Shown one piece after another: positions 7,416 through 16,203 of a stretch of 40,110 nt of DNA (the stretch's first letter is position 1; each line of letters starts with the position of its first letter). A program made the position numbers and the translations under genes. The stretch comes from Planctomycetaceae bacterium (GTDB taxonomy: Bacteria > Planctomycetota > Planctomycetia > Pirellulales > Pirellulaceae): contig QIKY01000169.1 of the NCBI GenBank assembly GCA_003233175.1, forward strand, positions 1 to 40,110. The letters run 5' to 3'. The notes beneath the pieces were generated by a model. It did no database searches, was not told the DNA's origin, and was given only the letters and a program-made list of their open reading frames with translations.

Positions 7416-10400
7416 ATGCTGATACTAGGACTGTCGTTGACGGTTTCGGTCGTGGCCGTATGCGCGATCTACGCAATGAATCGGATCGACGAAGAAATTC
7501 GCGGCTTTGTCGAGCAGAAGCTCCGCAGCCACTACACAGGGCTTTCGATTAATGTGCGTTCAGCGCGGCGCGTGGAGGGAAAAGGAATTGAAATTCGCGA
7601 CCTTTCAATTGTCGAACCTTCGGGTGACATTGGTTCGGCCACGCTGGTGCAGATCGACGAGATTTTGATCGCCTGCCAAGCCGATCTTTCACATTTACTT
7701 TCGGGGTCGATCCAGCCCGATCAAATTATTATCCGGCGTTTGCGACTGCAAGCCACGCGCGGCGCCAATGGAACATGGAGCACGGCCCAACTTTTTCCAC
7801 TGCCGAAATTCGGTGAGTCGAAAGCTCCCGTTATTTTGGAAGACGCGGTCATCGAATTGACCGACAAAGCCAGCGGCCGGCGCGAGAATGTTCATTTAAT
7901 GCGGCTGCGTCTGGAGCCGGTTGCCGATGCGTACCAGGTCCGAACGGTTGTGGAATTTTCGGGCGCCGCACAAAGCGACCTGTTCACCAAACTGGAATTC
8001 AAGGGCCGCGCCGACCCCGCCCATCTTACCTGGAACATTGAGGGGCAGGCTTTTGGCGTCTCGATTTCGTCGGCCGACCTGCAACCTTGGCGCGACCAAC
8101 TTGCCGGCGTGCTGCCCGCCGACGCCACCTTTCAAATCAACAGTGAGTGCGCCTTCCGCGCCGCCAGCGCCGCTTCTCCCGAAGAGGAAATTTCCTTCGC
8201 CCTGGCCGGACGCCTGACCGCTGGCCGCCTGCAAGACCGCAGGCTGCCAGCGCCGCTGACGCAGCTACAGGGCGAATACTACCTCGATAATCGTGTCGCC
8301 AAATTACAGGCATTCGAGGCACAAAGCGGCGCCGCCGAGATTCGAATGGACGTAAAGTGCGACGATTGGAAAAAACGCGGCCCAACCACGATCGATCTTT
8401 CCGCCACGAATCTCGAACTCAACAACGCAATTCGCAACGCGTTGCCGCCCGATAAACAAGCCACTTGGGATAAATTTCAACCTCGCGGAAAAATCGACGC
8501 GAACGTCCGACTCGAATTCGACGGAACGAGTTGGCGGCCGACCGTCGCCGTGCAACTGCGGCAAACGTCGTTCGCCTATGACGCCTTCCCCTACCGCGTG
8601 GACCGGGCGTCGGGCGAACTCCAACTCAACGGCGACCTGCTCACCTTCAACACGCTGGCAATGGCCGAACAAACTCCAGTGGCCATTCAGGGAGAAATCC
8701 GAAACCCAGGCCCCAACGCCACCGGTTGGATCGACATCAACACCCAGCAGCCGGCGCCATTGACGGAAAAACTGTTCGCAGCGCTCAAGCCGGAGCATCG
8801 AGAAGTGCTGCGAAAATTCTCTCCCAGCGGAATGCTCACATTTTCAGGACGCATCACGTGTTGTGGTTTGAATAAGAGGCCGGAAAAACATTTTAGGGTG
8901 GGCGTCCGCGATGGTTTCATTCAATTCGCCCACTTCCCGTATCCCCTGCGGCAGCTGAGCGGCGTGTTCGAGATCAACGACGACCGCTGGACCTTTCACG
9001 ACCTGGAGGCTCGAAACGGCAGCGGGCTGATAAAATGCCACGGAACGTTTCAGCCAGCGAACATTGGCCAGCCTGTAAACAATGGCCAGCCGGCGGGAGT
9101 GGGCGGCTACCAACTCGTCATGCACTTCGACTGTTCCAACGTGCCCTTGGCGGAAGAGTTGCGCAACGCGCTGTCGCCCAATGCCGGCAAACTTTGGACC
9201 GACCTACGGCCGCGCGGAACGCTCGATCAGCTGAAAATCGAACTGGTGTACGATACGCGTCCTCGCAAACTCTCGCTGGATATCGTGGCGCAAAAATGGC
9301 CGGAAACGCCGCCGCGTCCCGAACGCAGTTTGGCCATTGTTCCGGTTTGGTTTCCCTACCACATGGACAACCTCACCGGTTGGGTTCACTACCGCGATGG
9401 CATTGTGGAAGTAAAAAACGTGCGGGCTTCGCACGGCGACGCGCGTCTGACCACCAACGGCGCGGCGCGCGTGAATCCTGATGGGAGTTGGAGCGTCAGC
9501 TTGCGTGAATTGCATGCCGACCGCTTGCGGAACGATCACGACTTGGTGAGCGCTTTGCCCGCCCCGTTGGGAGAAGCGGTTCTGAAGCTGAACTTGAAGG
9601 GACCGCTCTGGGTGCAAGGCGGTCTGGAATTTTCCGGCGGTCCGACGCGGCCCTTCCAATCGAACTGGGATCTTGATTTCGATTTCGAGAACGGCAGCCT
9701 GCAATGCGGCATCGATTTGGACCATATCCATGGCGGCATTCGCTTGAAAGGCGGCGGGCAGGGAGGCGAATTTTATAGCCGTGGCGAGTTGGAGGTCGAT
9801 TCGCTGATCTACAACGGCGTGCAGGTCAGCCATATTTCCGGACCGGTCGTGATCGATGCCTCTCGCATTACGTTCGGCGCCTGGACGCCGCAACTGGACA
9901 ACGTCGCTCCGCACCGCCTCAGCGCCGACGTATTTGAGGGAAAACTTCAAGGCGACGCCTCCATTTCCTTGCAAGGCGCCGGCGGCTTCGCCCTGCAAGC
10001 CAACCTGACCGCAGGCAACCTGGAAGTATTCTCGCGGGAAATGATGCCCGGCAGCCAGAAAATTTCTGGAGACGCCCAAGCCTTCATCCGAATGAGCGGC
10101 CAGGGCGGAACGCATACGATTCGCGGCGTCGGGAGCGTGCAACTTCGCCATGCCGATATCTACGAACTCCCGGCGATGGTGAAACTTCTGAAAACACTGC
10201 GATTTCGCCCGCCCGACGCAACCGCCTTCGACAGCAGCGATATCGAATTCCGCATCGTGGGCGAGCAAATTTATCTTGACCGGCTCGACTTCGCCGGCGA
10301 CGCGATCAGTTTGCAAGGCAAGGGCGAAATGGACACCCAGCGTTCGATCAATCTGTACTTCAAAACGCTGGTCGGCCGAGACCACAACCCGTTGGTCCGC

Positions 10401-10589
10401 TGGGTGCTGGGCGAAGCCAGCGGACAATTGCTCTTGATTCATGTCGACCGAACATTAGACAATCCTCGTTTCACCCAAGAGCCGCTTCCAGGATTGAACA
10501 AGGCCCTACAGCAGATCTTCCCCGAGACACACAATAATCAGCCCGCCAGCGCGGAATCACGAACGACAACACGGCGAAACCGGTTCTAA
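7416..10589 (+). CDS. Large AsmA-like/DUF3971-type envelope protein
   Basis: 1057 residues from ATG 7416. One N-terminal helix (LILGLSLTVSVVAVCAIYA) would anchor it in the inner membrane; the rest is beta-rich and periplasmic, with repeating segments of the type LQNGLLTFNTLA and WSVSLRELHADRLRND, and a C-terminal AsmA-like part (about 850-1030) ending in RDHNPLVRWVLGEASGQLLLIHVDRTLDNPRF, followed by a Thr/Arg tail. AsmA/TamB-like proteins form long hydrophobic grooves that carry phospholipid between membranes; that role is inferred from the family. The open frame extends to 7320, but the upstream residues overlap the preceding gene and do not look natural. It is probably co-transcribed with the glycosyltransferase before it and the small protein 38 bases after it. 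Confidence 0.75.
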   Translation: MLILGLSLTVSVVAVCAIYAMNRIDEEIRGFVEQKLRSHYTGLSINVRSARRVEGKGIEIRDLSIVEPSGDIGSATLVQIDEILIACQADLSHLLSGSIQPDQIIIRRLRLQATRGANGTWSTAQLFPLPKFGESKAPVILEDAVIELTDKASGRRENVHLMRLRLEPVADAYQVRTVVEFSGAAQSDLFTKLEFKGRADPAHLTWNIEGQAFGVSISSADLQPWRDQLAGVLPADATFQINSECAFRAASAASPEEEISFALAGRLTAGRLQDRRLPAPLTQLQGEYYLDNRVAKLQAFEAQSGAAEIRMDVKCDDWKKRGPTTIDLSATNLELNNAIRNALPPDKQATWDKFQPRGKIDANVRLEFDGTSWRPTVAVQLRQTSFAYDAFPYRVDRASGELQLNGDLLTFNTLAMAEQTPVAIQGEIRNPGPNATGWIDINTQQPAPLTEKLFAALKPEHREVLRKFSPSGMLTFSGRITCCGLNKRPEKHFRVGVRDGFIQFAHFPYPLRQLSGVFEINDDRWTFHDLEARNGSGLIKCHGTFQPANIGQPVNNGQPAGVGGYQLVMHFDCSNVPLAEELRNALSPNAGKLWTDLRPRGTLDQLKIELVYDTRPRKLSLDIVAQKWPETPPRPERSLAIVPVWFPYHMDNLTGWVHYRDGIVEVKNVRASHGDARLTTNGAARVNPDGSWSVSLRELHADRLRNDHDLVSALPAPLGEAVLKLNLKGPLWVQGGLEFSGGPTRPFQSNWDLDFDFENGSLQCGIDLDHIHGGIRLKGGGQGGEFYSRGELEVDSLIYNGVQVSHISGPVVIDASRITFGAWTPQLDNVAPHRLSADVFEGKLQGDASISLQGAGGFALQANLTAGNLEVFSREMMPGSQKISGDAQAFIRMSGQGGTHTIRGVGSVQLRHADIYELPAMVKLLKTLRFRPPDATAFDSSDIEFRIVGEQIYLDRLDFAGDAISLQGKGEMDTQRSINLYFKTLVGRDHNPLVRWVLGEASGQLLLIHVDRTLDNPRFTQEPLPGLNKALQQIFPETHNNQPASAESRTTTRRNRF

Positions 10590-10627
10590 GACATTTTTAT
10601 CCCTCCCTTTTTTTCTGGAGGCTGTCG

Positions 10628-10963
10628 ATGAGCGTCGGACCCACCAATATGGCAAGTTCGCTTGCCGCCACGCAGCTCGCCCAAACCAAGGGATCGGATG
10701 TCGATCGCACCACGCACGAGCGCAGCAACCAAACCCAAAAATCAAAGGCCGATCAAAAAGCCGCCAACGTGGAGGGCGTCGGCGAAACCGAACAAGACAG
10801 CGGCGTTGCCGACCGCGACGCCGACGGTCGCCGCGTTTGGGAGCTAGGCGAAGAACCCAGCGAAAACGACGACGCGGAAGAACAAACATCCGCCGATAAA
10901 GATACCCCCAAAAGCAAGGACGCCACCGGCCAACGCGGGAAACAGCTCGACTTGAGCGGCTGA
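10628..10963 (+). CDS. Small hydrophilic hypothetical protein
   Basis: 111 residues, strongly hydrophilic and rich in Asp, Glu, Lys, Gln, Ser and Thr, with no signal peptide or membrane helix and no recognised domain. It begins MSVGPTNMASSLAATQLAQTKG, a low-complexity Ala/Thr/Ser segment, and is likely disordered. A good Shine-Dalgarno sequence (TGGAGG) lies about 7 bases before ATG 10628, which is the main reason to accept it. It follows the AsmA-like gene by 38 bases and ends 5 bases before a family A repeat. Confidence 0.65.
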   Translation: MSVGPTNMASSLAATQLAQTKGSDVDRTTHERSNQTQKSKADQKAANVEGVGETEQDSGVADRDADGRRVWELGEEPSENDDAEEQTSADKDTPKSKDATGQRGKQLDLSG

Positions 10964-10967
10964 CTCG

Positions 10968-11036
10968 CACCGTTGGAGTTCACGCTTTAGCGTGTTTTCG
11001 TCTCCGACGCACACTGAAGCGCGAACTCCAACGGTG
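10968..11036. repeat. Family A palindromic repeat, copy 2
   Basis: Outer arms CACCGTTGGAGTTC (10968-10981) and GAACTCCAACGGTG (11023-11036) pair perfectly over 14 bp. The left arm continues into the inner palindrome CACGCTttAGCGTG. On the opposite strand the right-hand inner unit reads CGCGCTtcAGTGTG, which still pairs if G-U wobbles are allowed. It starts 5 bases after the stop of the preceding gene. Confidence 0.85.
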
Positions 11037-11089
11037 GGCGCAAAGTGCGCTGCCGCACCCCGCACCAATCGAACAATGCCAAAAAACGC

Positions 11090-11878
11090 ATGAAAATAAA
11101 AAGCCCCTTCCTGAATCGCGCTCTCGGAATAACGGTTGCGGCGATCTTTCAACGTTGGATGAACACGCTCGACTACCGAATCGCCTTTTACGACCGGTTA
11201 TGCGATCCAACGAACGTGTCATGCACAGAGTCGGGGATTCATGTCTGTTGGCACGAGTACGTTCCGGTTCCCCTGCAGACGCTGGGTCACGCCAATATGT
11301 CGCTGCTGGTCAGCCGGCATGGCGATGCCGAACTGCTGGCGCAAGTGGCCGATTTCCTCGGCTTCGGCACGGTTCGCGGCTCTACGAATCGCGGCGGCGC
11401 CGCGGCGCTGCGCGAACTGGTGAAATCGCGACGCCGCTTTCATATCGGCGTCGCGCCCGATGGCCCTCAAGGACCGCGGCGGCGGCTCTCGCCGGGCATT
11501 ATTTATTTATCTTCGCGGTTGGGCATGCCGATTGTTTGCACGGGCGCCGCCTACGACCGACCCTGGCGCGTCAATAGTTGGGACCGCTTCGCCATTCCGC
11601 GTCTTTTCTCCCGCTGCCGTTTGATCATGGGGCCTCGCTATTTGGTCCCACCGAATTTGGACCGCCAACAAATCGAACAACATCGGCTCTGCGTGGAGCG
11701 TCGTTTGGAAGTTCTCACCCAGGAAGCCGAAGCCTGGGCGGCGAGTGGCGTCCGGCGGCATGACGAATACGCTTTGTACGACGACAAAAAACAGCAGCGT
11801 CTGGAGAAACCCACGGGCGAACCTGCCTCTTTGGCCGCACCGGCTGTATCGCCGGCCGAGTGTTCTAAAGCGGCGTGA
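11090..11878 (+). CDS. DUF374-type lysophospholipid acyltransferase family protein
   Basis: 262 residues from ATG 11090. Typical DUF374 blocks are visible: HVCWHEYVPVPLQ (the W-H-x-x acyltransferase-like His), SLLVSRHGDAELLAQVADFLGF (S-x-H-x-D-x-E/D), TVRGSTNRGGAAALRELV (R-G-S-x-x-R-G-G) and HIGVAPDGPQGPRRRLSPGIIYLSSRLGMPI (P-D-G-P-x-G-P-R). This family belongs to the glycerolipid/lipid A acyltransferase superfamily and probably acylates a lipid at the inner membrane; the substrate is unknown. The frame extends to 11045, but that part reads out of the family A repeat. The C-terminus is an Ala/Pro-rich tail. Confidence 0.85.
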   Translation: MKIKSPFLNRALGITVAAIFQRWMNTLDYRIAFYDRLCDPTNVSCTESGIHVCWHEYVPVPLQTLGHANMSLLVSRHGDAELLAQVADFLGFGTVRGSTNRGGAAALRELVKSRRRFHIGVAPDGPQGPRRRLSPGIIYLSSRLGMPIVCTGAAYDRPWRVNSWDRFAIPRLFSRCRLIMGPRYLVPPNLDRQQIEQHRLCVERRLEVLTQEAEAWAASGVRRHDEYALYDDKKQQRLEKPTGEPASLAAPAVSPAECSKAA

Positions 11879-11910
11879 ACGAAGAACGCTTTTGTTTCAT
11901 GGGCGCCGCG

Positions 11911-11935
11911 CCGTTGGAGTGTACGCTTCAGCGTG
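11911..11935. repeat. Family A repeat, solitary left half (copy 3)
   Basis: CCGTTGGAGTGTACGC followed by TTCAGCGTG matches the left half of copy 1, with inner hairpin TACGCTtcAGCGTG (one G-T pair). No matching right arm is found within 100 bases; a weak TTTCACGGTGGCGG at 11956 may be a remnant. It lies 33 bases after the acyltransferase stop. Confidence 0.7.
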
Positions 11936-12236
11936 CTTCGTCCAGGGGAACCTTTCACGGTGGCGGAGGAAATCGCGACAACAATCTAGCCGCCAGCGAG
12001 TATCCCATTAACGGTTGCGAAGAATGGAAACGCAGAGCTCGCAAAAGGGTAGAGGGCCGCGGAGAAGAAGAAGGCGTTCATGCATTTTTTGCGGCCAACG
12101 GCCTCACGACGCTCACCGGGGCTGATCTCTGATTGTGAAATCAGGCGCCTTTTGAGTACCATGGAGTTTGTGGGCGAAAGGCACTGGGGCCAAACGCCTG
12201 CCCCGCTGCTTTTCTTACAGGACTCAAAAATCGAAT
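11936..12236. other. Non-coding gap before the zinc-ribbon gene
   Basis: No gene is supported. It contains a purine-rich stretch with AACGCAGAGCTCGC and GGGCCGCGGAGAAGAAG (about 12030-12075), like the AACGCAGAGGCCGCTGAG stretch near 13745, and a small hairpin CTGATTGTGAAATCAG (about 12128-12143). No clear promoter was seen. Confidence 0.5.
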
Positions 12237-13319
12237 ATGGCCGCAGTCCAGTTTCAATGCCCCCATTGTGCGGGCCTGTTTCAAATCGATCAGTCGCAAA
12301 CCGGCCAGGAAGTCGCCTGTCCGACGTGTGGCGGTGTGATTGTTCCCGCCGCCGCGCCCCAGCCCGTTCCGGCGGCGCCCGCCGCGCCTCCGACCGACCT
12401 GGGCTGCCCCATTTGCTCGGGGGTTTTCCAGGTAACCGCTGGCATGGCCGGACAACCAGTCGCTTGCCCGCATTGCCAATCCACGGTGGAGGTTCCAGCA
12501 CAACTCGGTGCAGCGGCCTTGCCGCCAGCGCCTCCAGCGCCGTCGTTTCCCGGTTTGCCGGGCGGACCAAGCTTGCCGAATATCTCGACGGGCCCCAAAA
12601 TCGGGCCGCCGGCGGGGTTTGTCGCTCCGCAGCCAGCGCCGCCAGAACCGACGTTCCCGCAGCCAGCGCCGCTTCCCGAAATTCACGCAGGCGCGGCGGC
12701 CGCCCAACCTCCCGCTCCGCAATTGCTGGAAAACCCGCCACTACCGGAAAACCCGCCATCACTGAGAAACCCCGCTGGCGAGTCGGCCCCAACCCAACCG
12801 CCGCCAACCCAGCCGCCCCCAACTCAGCCCGCTGACGACATGCTCCCGCCGCCAGTAGTCGCGCAGAATGCGCATGCGGCGGATGTCCCCACGCCACCCG
12901 TGGAAGAAACGCCGCCGCCAACCGAAGCCATGCTGCCTCCGGCGGTGGAAATGTTGCCTCCGGCAGCGGGGCCGGCGCCGAGCGTCGAACCGTCCCCCAC
13001 TCCGGAAGAACCGCTCCCCTCTTCAGACGACTTCCTGCCGCCGACCGCCCACGATGCGAGCTCCGAAGTTGATTCGACGGCGGTCGTTGCAAACGAACCC
13101 GCCGCCATAGTGCCCACCGCCGATGGCGGCTACGTCGCACTTCACGAGCCCAAGAAAACGGTCGCCAGACGAGGGCGGCAAATAGAGTTGCGGCAACTCT
13201 CGCCGAAGGAAAAGGGACGTCGTCGCTTGATCAAGAACGTCGTCATGGGCGTACTCGGCATGTTGTTCCTGCTTGGCGCCTTGCTCGTTTTGAATCATCT
13301 GACGGGGCAAGGTCTTTGA
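12237..13319 (+). CDS. Zinc-ribbon, Pro/Ala-rich protein with C-terminal membrane helix
   Basis: 360 residues from ATG 12237. Two MJ0042-like zinc-ribbon units occur at the N-terminus: CPHC...ACPTCGG (about residues 8-33) and CPIC...ACPHCQS (about 57-80), each two C-x2-C knuckles 18 residues apart. A long disordered Pro/Ala/Glu linker follows, with short in-frame repeats such as LPENPP and PPPTQP, then a basic segment (KKTVARRGRQIELRQLSPKE) and a C-terminal helix NVVMGVLGMLFLLGALLVL. The topology suggests a cytoplasmic zinc-ribbon head tethered by its tail. Function is unknown. A second protein of similar design starts at 15290. An upstream in-frame ATG (12168) gives an unlikely extension. 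Confidence 0.8.
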   Translation: MAAVQFQCPHCAGLFQIDQSQTGQEVACPTCGGVIVPAAAPQPVPAAPAAPPTDLGCPICSGVFQVTAGMAGQPVACPHCQSTVEVPAQLGAAALPPAPPAPSFPGLPGGPSLPNISTGPKIGPPAGFVAPQPAPPEPTFPQPAPLPEIHAGAAAAQPPAPQLLENPPLPENPPSLRNPAGESAPTQPPPTQPPPTQPADDMLPPPVVAQNAHAADVPTPPVEETPPPTEAMLPPAVEMLPPAAGPAPSVEPSPTPEEPLPSSDDFLPPTAHDASSEVDSTAVVANEPAAIVPTADGGYVALHEPKKTVARRGRQIELRQLSPKEKGRRRLIKNVVMGVLGMLFLLGALLVLNHLTGQGL

Positions 13320-13335
13320 CGTATGTAGACATCCC

Positions 13336-13437
13336 CTCCAAGCCGGAGGCTTGCCCGCCATTAGCCGGTGGTTGCGCGGAGCGAACACCACCGGAGGAAT
13401 AGTCTGGCGAACGATGCAGCCCGGCCGGATGCCAGAC
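13336..13437. repeat. Family B palindromic repeat (solitary side module)
   Basis: It contains the palindrome CAAGCCGGAGGCTTG (about 13339-13353), then CCATTAGCCGGTGGT and ACACCACCGG arms (about 13358-13393), and the pair GTCTGGC/GCCAGAC. The same words in similar order flank the family A core in the two composite elements. It starts 17 bases after the stop of the zinc-ribbon gene. Confidence 0.75.
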
Positions 13438-13796
13438 GCAGCGGCCCGAGAAGGCGAGCGACAGGACGCCACGACTACTGGCTAGAGAAAGGAGCACTGC
13501 CTTCTTTCCGCCGTCAACGTTTTCGCGCCTTTCGTGGTTCCCTTTACGATGACCTGCGTGGTGACATTCTTTTGTTCCATCCTTTTGCCGGGGTCATTTT
13601 ACAACCACGAAATACACGAACGGCACAAAAGAATAATAGCAAACCGTTCACAGGTGTTGATCTGTCGTCTGGATGTTATCGCAATTTCCCGCGGCGCCGG
13701 CGGAAGTTCAGACATTGCGCGGCGGTTTCCAGGCGGGCATTTCAACGCAGAGGCCGCTGAGAAGAGCAACGCGGAACTTCATGCGTGGATAGCGGC
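13438..13796. other. Non-coding gap with degenerate repeat words
   Basis: No gene is supported. An imperfect palindromic pair is visible (CGCGCCTTTCGTGGTTCC near 13528 and AACCACGAAATACACGAA near 13602), and AACGCAGAGGCCGCTGAG near 13745 resembles short repeats common between genes in environmental genomes. The open frames here are shadows. Confidence 0.45.
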
Positions 13797-14831
13797 TCAG
13801 GACATTCCGCGGCGGCGCAATTCGCCGACAACGCTATCGACAATTCGATCAACGGCGGCCGAATCGACGCCGCCTCCCTTCAGAGACTCGCCCACCGGGC
13901 ACCCGCCGATCGGCTCTTCCGTGAAACCTTCCTCAGCCAACAGGCATTGCAACTGGTTGCTCAACTCGTGCAGTTGTACTTGCTGCGTGGGCGATTGCGG
14001 CTGGCGGCCAACGCCGGTTTGAATGCCTCGCAAACGCAACGCGGATCGGAAGCCTTCGGGGAATTCGGAAGAAAGCAGCATGGCGTCGAACAAGGTCAAC
14101 AAACGATATTGCAGTTTGCAGGCTTTATCAAGATCGTGGGCGAGTGTTAAGTCATAAAGTTTGCGCGTGATTTCGGGCACGACGCCACTGGTGGCGTTGG
14201 TGCCGCCATCGCAACCCAGCAAGAGCATGGGCATGAGGGCGGCGTCCCAACCGGTGAGAAAACTGAAGTTGGGCCGCAGCGGCCGCACTTTGGCGATCAT
14301 GCGCATCATGTGCGGCAGATCTCCGGAGGAATCCTTGATGGCCACCACCCGTGGGCATTCCTCGGCCAGCCGTTGCACGGTGGGCACATCGATCGGCGAA
14401 GCGAACATGGGAATGTTGTAGAGCGTCACGTCGACGGGAGAGTTGTCGGCAATTTCCTTGAAATACGCATACACGCCCGCCGGCGAAAGTTTGTAATAAA
14501 ACGGCGAGACAATCGCCACCGCACGCACGCCCAGTTCATGGTAGTGCTCGCACGCCTTGATGGTTTCGCGGGTGTTGGCTTCGGCCGCTCCGGCAAGAAT
14601 CGGCACCCGGCCCGCTGTTTGGTCGGCAATGATTTCGATGATTCGCCGACGCTCTTCCGCTGTGAAGCGAGGGAATTCGCCCGTGGAACCGTTGGGGTAC
14701 AGTCCATGCACGCCGCGTTCGATCAGCCAGTCGACATAACGCCGCGTTTCCGCTTCGTTAATTTCGCCCTGGGCGTCGAGCGGGACTACGTTGGGTGTGA
14801 AGATACCAGAAAGTCGTTGTGAGTCTGCCAT
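13797..14831 (-). CDS. DapA/N-acetylneuraminate lyase family protein
   Basis: 344 residues; a TIM-barrel class I aldolase/lyase family. Visible: the pyruvate carboxylate loop NGSTGE (residues 47-52), the catalytic Tyr138 in LYNIP and the Schiff-base Lys166 in VVAIKDSSG. The family makes or cleaves C-C bonds with pyruvate (dihydrodipicolinate synthase, N-acetylneuraminate lyase, keto-deoxy sugar acid aldolases). The substrate cannot be assigned. Typical members have about 295 residues; this one has a C-terminal extension of about 45 residues (from [17 protein letters not shown] on), which is unusual. It is a single gene, divergent from the GYF_2 gene with about 460 bases between. Confidence 0.9.
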   Translation of the reverse strand: MADSQRLSGIFTPNVVPLDAQGEINEAETRRYVDWLIERGVHGLYPNGSTGEFPRFTAEERRRIIEIIADQTAGRVPILAGAAEANTRETIKACEHYHELGVRAVAIVSPFYYKLSPAGVYAYFKEIADNSPVDVTLYNIPMFASPIDVPTVQRLAEECPRVVAIKDSSGDLPHMMRMIAKVRPLRPNFSFLTGWDAALMPMLLLGCDGGTNATSGVVPEITRKLYDLTLAHDLDKACKLQYRLLTLFDAMLLSSEFPEGFRSALRLRGIQTGVGRQPQSPTQQVQLHELSNQLQCLLAEEGFTEEPIGGCPVGESLKGGGVDSAAVDRIVDSVVGELRRRGMS

Positions 14832-15066
14832 GGATGTGTAAATCAGGAAGAAGGAGGAGGGTCGTATTTCGCCAAAAAAACGCTACAAACGCGATTGGGG
14901 CGGCCCGGGGCCTCTCTATCATAGCTCACGCCCAACCAGCCTGCCGACACAACCTGAACGCCTTTTGACAGGGAACTTATCGAGTGTTTTTCGTCTCCAA
15001 GGAATAAACTCCGGTGTTTCAGGCCAGCAGGAAAAAAGCGGGTTCGCCGCCGTGTGAACCAAAAAC

Positions 15067-15094
15067 TTCACAATAGACCGTATGTAAGTATAAT
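15067..15094 (+). promoter_or_regulatory. Candidate sigma-70 promoter for the GYF_2 gene
   Basis: TTCACA (15067-15072), a 16-base spacer and a perfect TATAAT (15089-15094) lie about 195 bases before ATG 15290, implying a leader of about 190 bases. The rest of the 14832-15289 gap holds no supported gene; the minus-strand promoter of the DapA-family gene must also lie here but was not resolved. Confidence 0.5.
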
Positions 15095-15289
15095 GAGGGG
15101 GCTGGTCTGTTGCCGAATGGGGCTTTCGATTCCTCTCCCCAGCACCGTCGAAGCCAACAGCCCTACAACTTGTGTATGAAAAATTCCCGAATTGGCGGTC
15201 GAGATGCCTGTTTTTTTGAACAGCGGGGCTTCTGCATCGGGACGAATTTTTGCCACGCTTGCTTGAAGCCACACGAGGTATAACCGCTG

Positions 15290-16051
15290 ATGGGAATTCG
15301 ATGTAATTGCCCCGACTGTGGTCGCAAACTCAATTTGAAGTCTTATTTGGCCGGAAAGACGGGGGTCTGCCCGCACTGCCAGATTCGTTTCACGATTCCC
15401 TTGCAGAGTACGCGGCTGTCGTCGAAAGAATCGGCTTCAAAAGAAATGGCGTCCGGGAAAGCGGGGGGCCAGCCGTCAAGTCCGACGATCGCGACGGCCG
15501 ACGAGCCCGATTCCGTCATTATTCAGTCGGAACCGGCCGCCGAAGCAGGCAGTAACGCAGCGCCGCCGGAAATGCAAACGTCGGCCGCACCGGTGGAATC
15601 GCCGAAGAGTCGGCAGGCGCCTGAACCCACACGACCACCCGCCACGGCTGCCGCTTACCCGTCGCACCCGACAATCGCCTTGGCGCCTCCGCTGGCGGAA
15701 TCTCCGGCGGTCGATTGGTATGTCCGGCCGCCTACCGGCGGGCAGTTTGGACCGGCCAAGGGCGAGTTGATGCAGAAGTGGCTGGATAGCGGCCGGGTGG
15801 CGTCCGACGCATTCGTGTGGCGCGAAGGCTGGGCCGATTGGCGCCGCGCCTCCGAGGTTTTCAACAGCTTGGGAAGCCCCTCGCCCCCTCAACTGGGCGG
15901 CGCGACCGGGAAAAAAACTGGCGAGGGTCAAAGCGCTGCGCCCAGACGCCGCAAGCCAAAAACGTTCGCCATTTCGGCCATCGTGATATTAGCTTTGTCG
16001 AGTATTGGCCTGTTAGCCGCCTTGGTGTACTTAATGCGCAACCAATTGTGA
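15290..16051 (+). CDS. Zinc-ribbon and GYF_2 (DUF4339) domain membrane protein
   Basis: 253 residues. The N-terminal zinc ribbon has CNCPDCGRKL and GVCPHCQIRF (about residues 5-32). A Ser/Ala/Pro-rich linker runs to about residue 140. The GYF_2 domain follows: DWYVRPPTGGQFGPAKGELMQKWLDSGRVASDAFVWREGWADWRRASEVF in order (Y-V, G-Q-x-G-P, L-x-x-W, G-R, W-x-x-G-x-x-x-W). The tail helix is FAISAIVILALSSIGLLAALVYLM. GYF-type domains bind proline-rich peptides, so the Pro-rich linkers of this protein and its paralogue-like neighbour at 12237 are possible ligands; that is inference. The Shine-Dalgarno sequence GAGG lies about 14 bases upstream. It is followed by a family B repeat. Confidence 0.85.
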   Translation: MGIRCNCPDCGRKLNLKSYLAGKTGVCPHCQIRFTIPLQSTRLSSKESASKEMASGKAGGQPSSPTIATADEPDSVIIQSEPAAEAGSNAAPPEMQTSAAPVESPKSRQAPEPTRPPATAAAYPSHPTIALAPPLAESPAVDWYVRPPTGGQFGPAKGELMQKWLDSGRVASDAFVWREGWADWRRASEVFNSLGSPSPPQLGGATGKKTGEGQSAAPRRRKPKTFAISAIVILALSSIGLLAALVYLMRNQL

Positions 16052-16118
16052 ACGTGCCGGGCTGTTTTTTGTCATCAGCGGGAGTGAGCAGAAAATCGAT
16101 CCCGTGGGGAGCCCAGCT

Positions 16119-16154
16119 ATTAGCCGGTGGCGTCGCTCCGCTCAGCCACCGGCT
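16119..16154. repeat. Family B hairpin (short solitary copy)
   Basis: Perfect 10-bp arms AGCCGGTGGC (16122-16131) and GCCACCGGCT (16145-16154) with loop GTCGCTCCGCTCA; the same hairpin, including the loop, occurs at about 2345-2373 in composite copy 1. It lies 68 bases after the stop of the GYF_2 gene. Confidence 0.8.
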
Positions 16155-16203
16155 TGCAGCGAACACCCTCAATACAACGCCCGACGCATTCTGGAAGTCG
16201 GCC

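Noticed and set aside
9204-10442. Long antisense open frame (412 codons) opposite the AsmA-like gene
   Set aside because: It is a GC-rich shadow: Arg/His/Gln-rich, no domain, opposite a well-supported gene. The same holds for antisense frames at 984-2018, 29587-30999, 33419-34789, 35056-36336 and 25586-26842.
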